Source: Sparassis latifolia (lineage: Eukaryota > Basidiomycota > Agaricomycetes > Polyporales > Sparassidaceae). Taken from it: DNA of 64,000 nucleotides. Positions 23,881 through 34,155 of the stretch are shown in pieces. The notes under the pieces are model-generated. The model was not told the origin of the DNA and searched no databases. It saw only the letters and a list, made by a program, of their open reading frames with translations. Made by a program: the position numbers and the translations under genes. Each line of letters begins with the position of its first letter. Positions within the stretch are counted from its first letter, which is position 1. The stretch covers positions 1,302,001-1,366,000 of the forward strand of contig CM031556.1 of the NCBI GenBank assembly GCA_018466975.1. The letters run 5' to 3'.

Positions 23881-24270
23881 GTCTTCGATCAGTCCTGGAT
23901 CGCGGGAGATCAGTTGTAGAAAGGGGATTGATATGACATAGAAAGGTCAGATAACATCACAAAGGAGTCAGATTCCACAAGGAGAGCAATAGAACTTACT
24001 GTTGGGAGCCATGAGAACTTGCGGCAGGTCACACTGACCTTGAGAGACTTGAGAAATCGCGCAAGTCCAGCGATCACGTGCAAAGCACGTGGTCGCGTGG
24101 CGTGTGAAGTTGAACTTGGTGCAGATCGCGTCTGCCAGCTCATAGCGTCATCTGCTCCACCTCTGCTGTACTGCAACCTCTGCTTTTGAAACACCCTCAC
24201 GCTTTCTTCTGCCAAGCTCGCCATAACTCTGGATATCGACCCCAACTATGTTCTGCAGGCCGCGCGACTG
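23881..24270. promoter_or_regulatory. Divergent M1/P1 intergenic region
   Basis: Divergent genes start on either side, so both promoters should lie here. The P1 frame stays open without an ATG back to about 24190, so P1 may have an upstream exon inside this interval. No specific element was identified. Confidence 0.4.
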
Positions 24271-26709
24271 ATGGCCATTGTTGCAGCGGCGCCTCGCCAG
24301 GACGACCCTCGCTATCCGGACTGGGAGGCGAGGATTTACCTCGAAGTGGTAAGTCATCGGTCGCAGGTCTGGCATACCCTCACTGAATATGCCACACAGA
24401 GTCGGCTTGAAAAGAGTTTCCCGCAGCCCTTGAAGTCGTTGAGGATGCCTGGCATCATCATCAGTGTGTTGCTGGAATTCACCCGGGCATACCAGCAGAA
24501 GGCCCTGGTGCGGCTGGACCACATATCGAACGACGACGAGAGGATATACAAGAGGTACCCTCTGGCTGTGCACGAGTATGGGGAGTGTGAGGACCTGGGA
24601 AGGCAGTGGTGGACTGAAGGTGAGTCACAAGCGCCAGGAGGCGCCGAGCGACACACTGACTGCACCAGATCCATATTGCAAGCTGCCACCGGTGAAGAGT
24701 ACGCCAGCGGAGGGCTGGGGCAATGTGCCAGCCGATGACGACACCCAGGGACGTGGCGAGGAGGACCTGGCTACCGGGGACCTCGTCACCAAGGGGAAAG
24801 GCAAGGAGAGAGCTGACAACGACGTCGGGACAGGCATGGTGGGTGAGCGTATCGTCCACGTGGAGGCGGGGGAGGACAAGGGAAAGGGCAAGAGCAAGGA
24901 GAAGGCGCAGGGGAAGGCGGCGCATGCGATGAGTGAGGAAGAGGATGGGGGAGAGGGAGAGGGAGAGGGAGAGGAGCAGGAGGGCGAGGACGACGACGAT
25001 GCCGACAGTGACGAGGACGACGATGCCGACAAAGATGATGACGATGAGATGGCGGAAGACGTGCCGGGTGCAGGCCAGCCCGAATCCATCGAGGTCGATG
25101 CGGCGTCGCCCCCTCCGCCAACTGCCAGACCAATATCGATCTCGCCAGCTGCCCCATCACTCCGAAAGCGCAAGGCGGTCATCACAGAGTCGAGTGAGGA
25201 GAGTGAGAATGAGGAGGCGGCTCCGAAGGCGAAGCGGATGAAGCCGATCGAGGTCACAAAGGAGAAAGCGAGGCCCGACCACCTCTGGCGGCGCAGCGTG
25301 CGCAGAAGAGGATGGCGCAGACCGAGGTGGAGGGCTCGAAGGTGAGCACGAAGAAGAGCGGGAAGAGGAAGGCGAAGAGTCAAGCGATGAAGAGGAAGTA
25401 CCGACCGTCAAGCCGCCAAAGAAGAAGCGTGCGGCGAAGGAATACAAGAGCAAGGAGTTCATCAGCGAAGATGAGACTCCGGCACCGCCTTCAATCTACC
25501 GCCAAGACCGCGGGGACTGTAACGACGGTGTTGCGAAGACGAACGCCCCTGCCAAACCTGTCAAACAGACAACGAGGATGGCGGCGACGCCTCATGTCGC
25601 ACGAAAGGCGAAGGCGAAGGGAAGGCAAAGCGACGGCGAAGGGGAAGCGAAGGCGAAGGCGAAGGTGACGGTGTCGCAGAAGGACATGTGGAAAAAGACG
25701 TCCACCAGCGTGTCTGACTTCATGTGGGCACATGCAACAGATTCGGTGAGTAACGATCTTGTGAGACATTGACCTGTGCTAATGTTCCTGCAGCTCGTCC
25801 CTTGCGTTGGCTGCCAGGAGAAAGAGTGGCCATGCAAGCTCAACACCGCCAACCGGTCGCTGCCTCGAATGTGCAGCACGAGGCGTCAGTTGCAGCATCG
25901 CGCCGAGGAACACGGACGGCGTGCCCCTGCGAGAAACTCACACACCGCTGGCGTGAGTTCCAAGAGATGTGCGCAGCGCTGGTGGTAGAGGGCAAGCCAC
26001 TGCCCGTCGCCACCTCCATACGACGTCAAGGTCGACTCCGATGAGCCCGGCGGTGCAGAACCCATGGTCATGGGGCGTCGAGCGCAAGCCGCCGAAGAAG
26101 ACCAAGACGCGCAATGCTGCAGCATCCAGCTCCATGGTCAAGGGTGGCGAGGAGGTCGAGGCGACGAAGCAGAAGGCGACCGTCACGCGCTATGAAGCCA
26201 ACGCTGAAGGCGAGGCCTCGGTGGAGAAATCGTCGAAGTCCAAGCGCGCCACCAAGTCCGCCACCGCCACTGGAGCTGTGGCTCTGTCCAACTCTGGCGA
26301 GGTCGCCAACTCTGGCGAGGTCTCCAAGTCTGGCGCGCCTGCCAAGTCTGGTGCGGTCGCCAAACCTGGCGAAGGTAAGAAATCAGGACCCAAGCCAAAG
26401 CCGGTGAGGAGCCAAAACTCAGGTGCGCAAGATGGTGGCGAGGTCACCAGGACCTCAGTACGTGAGGCGGATGAGGTCCCGCCTGCCAAGTCTGTTGCGA
26501 AGGAGGCGGGCAGGCGACAAGGAGTGGCGATGGGAGGTCGCTCGGGCCCAATGGTGCCCGTGATCACCAGGAAGGCGGCGAGTGCTCGAAGGCAGCAGCC
26601 AAGATGCCTCTGGCGGAAGCGATGGCATGGAGGAAGCCGCCAGGCTGGCAATGGAGGCGGTGCGGGCTATGGCCTTCCAAACAGGGCCAGCTGCTCCGCC
26701 GCAAGCTAG
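24271..26709 (+). CDS. P1: acidic/basic protein with a cysteine cluster
   Basis: The first part (MAIVAAAPRQDDPRYPDWEA to LGRQWWTE) is ordinary folded-type sequence. After an intron at about 24621-24669 come DPYCKLPPVK, a long Glu/Asp run (24930-25060), an S/E/K-rich part and Lys/Arg-rich blocks. Past an intron ending near 25792 is a cysteine cluster, CVGCQEKEWPC and then CLECAARGVSC, of the CxxC..C..CxxC..C kind common in basidiomycete transposon-linked proteins. The two halves of the cluster lie in different frames (break near 25860). A further break is near 25290. From 26280 a 6-residue Ser-Gly-Glu-Val-Ala-x-type repeat follows. No enzyme domain is visible. It probably continues into the coiled-coil segment at 27.3-27.9 kb. 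Role unknown. Confidence 0.6.
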
Positions 26710-27106
26710 CAGCAGCAGCGCATGCTGACACCAGTCGCCGGCGAACCAGAGGATGCGCCAGAGTATCAGGCAGAGGTGGCGGAGGATGAGGTAAGCAGGA
26801 CATCTTGTCGCGGCTGGAGTCGATGTAACCATGAAACAGCGCGCGTCCTTGGAGCGGCCACCACGACGATCGGCGGCGTTCGCTGCTGATGCCCCATGAG
26901 ACAGCGCAGGAGCTGCCGAGGTGGCACAGGAGGTGGCGCCCTCCTGGAGATATCCAAGGCGTCGAAGGAGCGAAGTCCTCCACATTGGCGAAGGCAGGAC
27001 ATCTCGATGAAGGCGAAGGCCAGCTAAGAGGCGCCCCACTGGACCGCAAGGCAGCGAAGAAGGAGGCGGAGGCGAAAGGGATGCGAAGGCGAACCGCCTC
27101 AGAGCA

Positions 27107-27943
27107 GTGCCTCCGACCAGCAAGGGTAAGTGCGCCCGCCACAGCCGAATCCATGCAGCGCTGACCAGGGATACAGCACCCCACTTGCGCGGCGTCCAGC
27201 GAGTGTCTACAGGAAGTCGCTCCGGTGAGCGAAGCGACACCCCAGTGGCGAAGAAACCTCGCAGTCATCCAGCGATGACTGCGCGGTGTGCCGAGTTGCG
27301 ACAGGAGTTCCTGGCGCACAGGGCGGGATGGAAGTCAATTCCAGGAGAGGATGGCGGACCTCAACACCGTCAAGGCAGAGATCACAGCGGCACTCCAGCG
27401 AATCAACCCGCCATCCGCATTTCAAGAAAATGCCCGGAGCATTCGCGAAGAGGTCAAGTTGGCCATGGAGGAGTTTCGCAGGCGGTCACCATCGAGCTTC
27501 AGGAGGCGTGAAGTTGGCGGTGGCGGACCTCGTCGCCAAGCGACATTGCCTGCCAGAGCTCAAGGAGAAGGTCAACAGGTTGGAGCAAGGCGCGAACCAG
27601 GCGGTGAGCCAAGCGGACGTCGACAAGCTGCAGGGCGAATTGGCGACCTCCGTCATTCGATGGAGCTCCAGGCAGCGCGGTCAGACAGCATGGAGAAGGA
27701 GCTCAGGTCTTCGGCGGCAGAGGCGATCGCTCAAGCGAGCAAGCTGGAGATGGAATTGGCGCTCGCCAAAGAGGATTCGATGGCGGTGGCGGCGTCCGCT
27801 TTGGATGAAGCGAAGAAGGTGGGGAAGGAGGTGGCGGCGGCGAGAGAAACCTCGCTGGTGGCGAAGTCTCTGGGCGCATTCGAGAGAAGGTCGACTCCGC
27901 CATGGTCTTCACCGCCTTTCGCCCAGATAGCCACAATGTGTAG
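27107..27943 (+). CDS. Coiled-coil C-terminal segment, probably of P1
   Basis: Heptad-patterned frames include MADLNTVKAEITAALQRI, LPELKEKVNRLEQ, VDKLQGEL and REKVDSAMVF, ending at the TAG at 27941-27943. The frame changes at least twice, by introns or single-base indels. It is homologous to the last exon of the gene at 5677-7358 (KINQLEQ and RDKVDSA). As there, a convergent minus-strand gene with a basic tail follows. Likely an oligomerisation domain; no function assigned. Confidence 0.55.
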
Positions 27944-28159
27944 TCATTAGAGTATTGATATACATGCTTTTTAACCTAGCATGGAATCTCCATGCACTCG
28001 ATTCGCCACCGCCACTCCAAGTCAACTGAATGCCTGCTGAAGTTCTCGCCAACTCCCCTCGCCATTGCCACCATCTCCATGGCTTTACCTATGTAGATCT
28101 ATGGGTCACATTAAACAATGTGGAAGCCTACGAGTCTACTTTGAACTGGAGTTATATTG

Positions 28160-31100
28160 TCAAGGTCTGGTGCCGCCACTGCGGGTCTTGCGACCTGCGC
28201 CAACTTGGCCACTCTCTTTCACTTTGGTGGCTGCTTTCCCCAGACGGACCGGCTTCAGCTTGGTTTCTCCCTTGTCCTTGACCTCCGGGGTCTGAGGCAG
28301 AGCTCGTCTTCGCTTTGCGGGAGGCTTGTCACCATCATCCGAGTCCTCGGCCCTCGCATTCTTCTTCCTCGGCGAGGCCACTACCAACTCGTCCCGAGTA
28401 CCACGTCCACGCTTCCGAGGTGGCGGATTGTCTTCGCCAGAGCTGTCTTCGCCATCGGGCTCGGGACGTGCTGGTTGACGTTTCCGCTTTGGATCAGGAA
28501 GCTTCTTCAAATCTTTCACAGCTCCTAGTGGATGCTGACTGCGGGTATTCTTGGCGGGCGACTCATCCATCGCTTGACGCTGACTGCGAGTGATCCTGCC
28601 GGGGATATTACTCTGAAGGGCATCGGTGATCGACCTTCCCTGGAGCGCTTTGGCTTGACCTGACGGACGGTCTTCCGTGGCTGCGGCCTTCCTCGTCTTA
28701 GGTATAAACGGAGGCGGTGGCGGTCGTTCAGCACCACTGCTAGGTACGGACAAGTGTGCATCGTCCTCTTCGCCATCGTCAGAGGCCCCACCACTGGTCT
28801 CCTGGCTCGGCCCTTCGTCTCCTCCACTTGGAATGATTGGTTTGTCAGCCATGGGGGCAGGCTGGTGAGCCTTGTGAACTTTGGCAGCAGTAGCAGCGCC
28901 ATCGTGAGTTCTTGCAGAGGCATCACCTTCCTGCTCCTCCTGGCCCCCAAGGCCATCGCCACCTTGTGGGGCACCGCGTATGGCAGGCTTGCTCACTGGC
29001 TTCACCATGGCATGGGTGACGTTCCCTTCCACCATGTCCAAGGTAATGATCTCGCAACAGCGAAGCAGCTGCTCTACTGTGTCAAATGAGATCGCCGAGT
29101 TCACCACATAGTCGGGAAGGTTGGTCGGTTCGCCCTCCTCAATGAACTGAGATCGTGTGAGGTCCCTCAGCGCCATACCAATCACGAGTGCAGATTGTTG
29201 TACGCCCTGTGGATGTAAGAACCGATATTTTGTCAGCCATGGTTTGTCGCCCAACCAGTTCTCGACGATGTCAAAGTTGTCCACCGCATGAAATGACGGC
29301 GGGAGGTAGCGCTGGCCATCGACCATTCGCTCCAGGGAATCGGATCATACCTGGCGAAACGATACACCTGGGGCTATATGACGGATGATCAATAGTGTAT
29401 ATGAATCCCCACGAAAGGAGCTCACCACAGTCGCAATCTTGACTTGCTTCAGCATATCCTGGTATCGCGGTTCGACGGAAAGGGTGGCGAGAAACACGTC
29501 TCTCCTTTTCACGAGGTGGGGCACAGTACTCCCCACAGTACTCCCGCCAGTGAGACGCGGGGCTCGGCCTTGAAGCTCAAGCCTGAGCTCCTTTGTACTG
29601 GGCTCCAGTTCACTCCATGCTTCATCGGTCTCCTCTGTGTCAAATCTGTGCAGTTCGCCCAGAGGAAGGTCTTGGAGACCTCGCTTTGCCTTCGTCTTGG
29701 CACCGCCGCTACCACTCGCTTGAGGTGCACCGCCATTGTTAGCCTTACGTCCATTGGTGGTGGCGACTGCCTTGCCCTTCGCTTTATTCGCAATCACGCT
29801 CTCGCCATCCCCTGAATCTTCATCGCTGGCGTATCTTCTTGGAAGCCATGCTGGGTATATCTGGCGAACTCCGATCAGAGTCTTGGCTGCTTCTGGCATC
29901 ATCTTCCGAGTCGTATGCATCTTTCGTCTTGCGTTTCGCCCACGCCTTTGGCTCCGCCAGGGGCGCTTTGCCCTTTGTCGCCTTCGATGCCGCCTTTCCC
30001 GTGACCTTGCGCACAGGTTTACCCTTCTTCTTCGCCTTCCCGCCTTCTTGGTGTGAGTGCTTCTTGGACCTCATGTTCAGATCCTTCTTCTAATGCCTGT
30101 GCTGATCCGTCAAGTGGTGGAAGAGGATCATACTTAGCGGGAGCAGCTTCGCCATCCTTGTCGAAGTACTGGGTGAATCGCATGGTCTGCTCAGGTCCAT
30201 GTTCCTCTTGGCGTGCCCGCCAGTGGTCGAGGAGGGCACGAGCGGGAACACTTGTCATCTTTGAGGATCGATCCACTGGAAGTTCTCAGGTAGCATCTCC
30301 GCTGGAATAACCTCATTGATGTCGTCTATGCTGTTCAGCTTCGTCCATGGCGACTTGCAGTTCGAACACCCTTCGCCAATGCTGTAAACTGGTCAGCATC
30401 TCTCAACACCAGTGGGAGTGTCATACCGTAGTGATGATTCATGAAGTCTCGAACTTGTACCTTCATCACCTTGAGAGCGCTTCGCCATACCTTCGGGCAC
30501 CGGCGGGAGCAGAGGAAAACCGTTGGCCGTCAACTGAATCTTGTCCATGGCCGCATGCAATCGGCAGGTGTCTTCTTCACCGTCACCGTAGTCTCAGTCA
30601 CACCTAAGGAATCAGGTCAGTGTGCCAGCAACAATGCAACTGAGGTCTTCTTACCGTATTCGCCTTTGGCCCACTCAGAGAACACCTTTGCTAGAGGCTG
30701 GTAAGCACGCAGCCACCCAGGATAGGCCCCGAATGGAGTTCCATTGGTGATGGCGTGGTTGACCTCCACCCTTCACTCGGGGGTTAGCAGATGGTGACAG
30801 TCGGACAGTCTATGCTCACATCTCTACCTTCAGACTCCCCGCTTCCTTCGGATATGCTTGCTAGCATGAATGCCATGCGAATGCCCATGGTGTCCCACAT
30901 AGTCTTGGCGAACTTCTTCAGATATTGCATCATTCGCTGCTCCCTCAGCCTGTCTTAGGTCAGGATTTGCCTTATGCTACATGACAGGAGGTACGCACTT
31001 CATTTTTGTCTTATCATTCAGAGTGCCATTGTGCCAACTCTCCGCCTTTTCCTCATACACCTTCTGCTCCTCCTCGGACAGTTTTGCCCATTCGGCACTT

Positions 31101-31645
31101 CGTGCAACTCTCCACACCTTGGGGACATTGCAACCCTTTTCTGCCGCGAGTGCTCTCGCTGCCTCAGTCACCTTGTCCCTCTCCAGTGCATCCCACACCT
31201 TGAAGGCATTGGGCTTGCCAGAAACATGCATACACTTTTTCGTCGCTTTCTCCTGCGCATGGCGGGCGTGGTTATTGAGCCACTCTCAGATTTTCTGCGG
31301 TGAGAGTTAGTGGGGACCTCACAGACATGAAACACTGCTCACAGTTTCCACAATGATGTCGTCATAATTTGACGCGTCGACAAACTGTGTCTTCAGCTTC
31401 TGGCGCAAGCTCTGAACCAGAGTCTTGTGACCCTTGGCATCTGCCGTGTCATAAGACCGCAGCTTCTCAGAGAGTATGGGCTGATGCTCCGTCAAAATTA
31501 CAAATCTCGCCAGCATGCTTTCTCGATGTCGAGGATGAGATTTTTGTGTTGGGGCAGTGAAGGGGGTCAATAGTTCAACGGGCAGCGCTCTGTCCATTTC
31601 CTCGTCGGCCGCCCACAACTCAACATGCACATGCTGATGGCCCAT
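28160..31645 (-). CDS. M2: large protein with HMG-box-like segment and basic C-terminus
   Basis: Read right to left, the exons give an N-terminus from 31645 (MGHQHVHVELWAADEEMDR). Next is an HMG-box-like helical segment at about 30977-31231 (NVPKVWRVARSAEWAKL, EEEQKVYEEKAESWHNG), then LKKFAKTMWDTMGIRM (about 30900) and VEVNHAITNGTPFGAYPG (about 30740). A block SKMTSVPARALLDHW (30240-30276) follows, then an acidic/lysine-rich region. Past an intron near 29400 the last exon runs 29326-28160 with LVIGMALRDLTRSQF, then a Pro/Ser/Lys/Arg-rich end. I know this arrangement as a recurrent unnamed basidiomycete protein near transposons; it has no established function. Frame breaks occur near 30560 and near 29335, where a TGA sits in the joined frame. 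Convergent with P1, divergent from the TET gene. Confidence 0.6.
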
Positions 31646-32193
31646 TTGGGCTTACATCAATTACCCTCCTCGCCATGGTGTGTGGTGACTGCTGAAGCAT
31701 TGTATGTGTATTTTTCACAGTGGCGGGAGGTGGTAGTAGGTATGCACTAGCATTCATGCCTGGTGAAAGGCAATGTTGAACACTGCTTCTATGGCAGAGC
31801 ACACCACGCCAACTCTATCTCACGAATGCTGGGCGGAGGCAATCTGGCGATCATCTGCATGCCAATCTGTGGGATAAAGGGCTTCCTCGGAGTTAGGCTC
31901 GGCCAATTAGATGGCGGTAATGAAGGGCCCAGACATGGCGGACCACCCGGCCCGTGATCCGGCATGGCGGCATCAAGTCCGGCTCGGCGGCATGATGAAC
32001 ATGTGAGATGTGCAAGGGACGTGCTTGCAAGCAACATGCAGGCAGATGAATGCATACTGTGCTTTGCCATTCTGGCCCCTCCTACATTCTCCCCTGCATC
32101 TGCAAGCTAACTGCCTGAGCCCGCCATACACCTGTGCGTTTCTTCAACCGATGCATGCTGTAATCGTCCCATTGATTGGCAGACAGCATTAAG
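31646..32193. promoter_or_regulatory. Divergent M2/TET intergenic region
   Basis: About 550 bp lie between divergent starts. GGCGG-type words recur (about 31910-32000). Both genes should be driven from here. No specific sites can be named. Confidence 0.4.
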
Positions 32194-33551
32194 ATGAGCG
32201 ATCTGTCACCCATGCCACTGACCGATCAGATAGCAGGAGTCTTGGAGCTCATGTTCCGCCGAAAGCTCCATCTGGCCACTCATGCAGCCCATTCTGCGCC
32301 ATCTATAGAAGTGCCTCCGTCCATGCCATCCGCCCTCCTATTGGAGTGCAATGGCATTGCAGATGCTCTTGTGAAGGCCATCCGTAATCCTGGTAGTCAT
32401 TAGTCTTGCCGCAGGTCTGATCACACTGATCATGCCATTGTAATAGTAAGGCTGCAGTGGGACATTGATAGATATTGCGACAGCCTTCGATTCAGCCCAC
32501 GGGGCAGAATGAAGTCCTCGAGGCAGAACTGGAGCGGAGTGGCCTCCTCCATTTGGTGAGAGCGAAATACGCATAGACCAGCCCGCCACCCTCGTGGACA
32601 TGCACGGACGCATCTTGGCTTGGATACTTCCAAGAGTGTTGATACCAGACCGCCAGGTGAGTGGCTTGCCCAGCCTTGCGCTGTGATCTGACAAATTTGT
32701 CAGACGAAGATGCTCCAAGCGACCAGGGCCCTACACCCAGCAATAGCAGCCAGTAAGCCTTCCAGCACCACCGCCAGTTGGCGACACAACCCGTTGTACT
32801 TCTTGCCTCCTGAGGAGTGTGCCCAATTCCCAGCGGGCTCCTTGTGTCTCTCGCCAGGTTGGTTCCAACAAGTAAGAGAGGTGGGTCTCCTCGCCACGCC
32901 ATTTGCCTTGCGTCTGGACAGCCTTTGCAGCATATGGAGTCTGGGAGGCTGGAGACCTCCGCCAGCCTGAAGCTTGAGGGCGGAAGAAGTTGGCTGCGTG
33001 ATATTCATGACTCCTCCGCATTGCTGGGCGCCATCCTGGCCGTCGTTCACCCAACACTATATGCCGCGGGGCGCCAGTGCTTGGGTTTGATCCAGCAAGA
33101 CCCAGAATTGCGAGAGATGGCGCTGAACTGGTCGTCGCCATTCAATGCGCTCCAGGTGATCGCCAACCGGGAAACTCCTTTCCACCGAGATAGCAAGACA
33201 AGATACACCTTCTACGACCTGTTGGCGACGTTGGGCAACTACACTTGCGCGTGGTTGAAGTTCCCCGCCATGCGTGTCGCCATCGATTATAGTCCTGGAA
33301 CTGTCATAGCCTTCTGTGGAAAGGCGATTCGTCATGGCGTCACTCGAGCAGATGGCGAAAGGCTCGTCTATGCATACTTCATGCGAGAGGGTGTCCAGAA
33401 CAGGCTAGGCATTCCGGCGCCCCACTGGATGCAAGCTTCATATTACGCCTCACACATTGGCATGTGCACAGTTCATCACCGAGTCTGCATTCCTAACTCA
33501 GAACAGGTCCTAACTGGCTCGCTTATTAGAGGACATCATGCCAAAGACTGA
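32194..33551 (+). CDS. TET/JBP-family 2-oxoglutarate/Fe(II) dioxygenase
   Basis: Members of this family oxidise 5-methylcytosine (TET) or thymine (JBP) in DNA using Fe(II) and 2-oxoglutarate, in the nucleus. The first exon is from 32194 ([15 protein letters not shown]). A later exon at about 32515-32656 ([20 protein letters not shown]) joins past an intron (32657-32703) to 32704. Another intron, 32872-32921, lets PGWFQQ join [10 protein letters not shown], and the last exon runs to 33551. The core shows NRETPFHRD (the HxD iron ligands, about 33180), [25 protein letters not shown] (distal iron histidine, about 33330) and GERL (2-oxoglutarate arginine, about 33355). All are in one uninterrupted frame. 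The intron between the first and second exons is the least certain join. The catalytic part looks intact, unlike the transposase beside it. Substrate (5mC or other) cannot be told from sequence. Confidence 0.88.
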
Positions 33552-34155
33552 TGGAGGCGAGAACACTATGCAGGGGATGGAGACTGTCGATGGCAGCTTC
33601 ATTGGCGGGACAAAGTTGGCGGAGGTGATGGCGAAATGTATGGAGTCTCGAATTTCGAATCCTAGCTGAAGGTTGGCGGCGCGCGGTGCAGTGCGCATTT
33701 CACATCTCGACAGTGTTCAGCTCAAGGTGTAGTTATCACTGATGGCAGCATATGGTTGGCGGACCTCGAAGTTGGCGGAGATGGTGGCGAAATGTGTTCG
33801 GTCGAGAAGTTGTGAGTGCTAGTGGGGCAGATGGCGGCAGCGTTGGCGGCGCGGGTGCAAGTGCGTTTCCCTTTTGAACATTATGCTACTCCGAGTCAAG
33901 GCAAAGTTAGCACTGAGGGCGACATACGATTGGCGGACCTCTCGCCATCATGGCATTCTTATCTGCATAACGCCGATATGGTGCCTAAAGAGACCACGAG
34001 GTGATAGGGCCCAGGCATTGCAGCCATTCTTAACCACCTTGATGAGTAGTCTGGTGGGCAGCAAGACCGTGTGTGATTTGCACGTGTTGTGTTGTGCGAT
34101 AGGGACACAATGCTCATCGATGAGTTTGCAATACGACTCCCCACTGACCTGAACC
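33552..34155. repeat. Intergenic tandem duplication, about 170-180 bp, upstream of the transposase
   Basis: GTTGGCGGAGGTGATGGCGA..GTTGGCGGCGCG..GTGCG at about 33615-33700 is repeated at about 33773-33865. The TTGGCGGACCTC word recurs at about 33757 and 33930. Only this duplication is seen between the TET gene and the transposase. It may hold the transposase promoter. Confidence 0.5.

Noticed and set aside
24625..25383. 252-residue minus-strand Ser-rich ORF
   Set aside because: It is the shadow of the Glu/Asp/Lys-rich P1 coding sequence on the plus strand.
32509..32656. Apparent TAG/TGA stops in the TET gene
   Set aside because: They lie in the wrong frame. The frame containing [12 protein letters not shown] is open and joins the next exon in phase.
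32430..32902. Minus-strand frame with [13 protein letters not shown] resembling a second dioxygenase end
   Set aside because: The plus-strand frame here encodes the N-terminal part of the TET/JBP gene with good intron borders. The minus match is short and fades on both sides.
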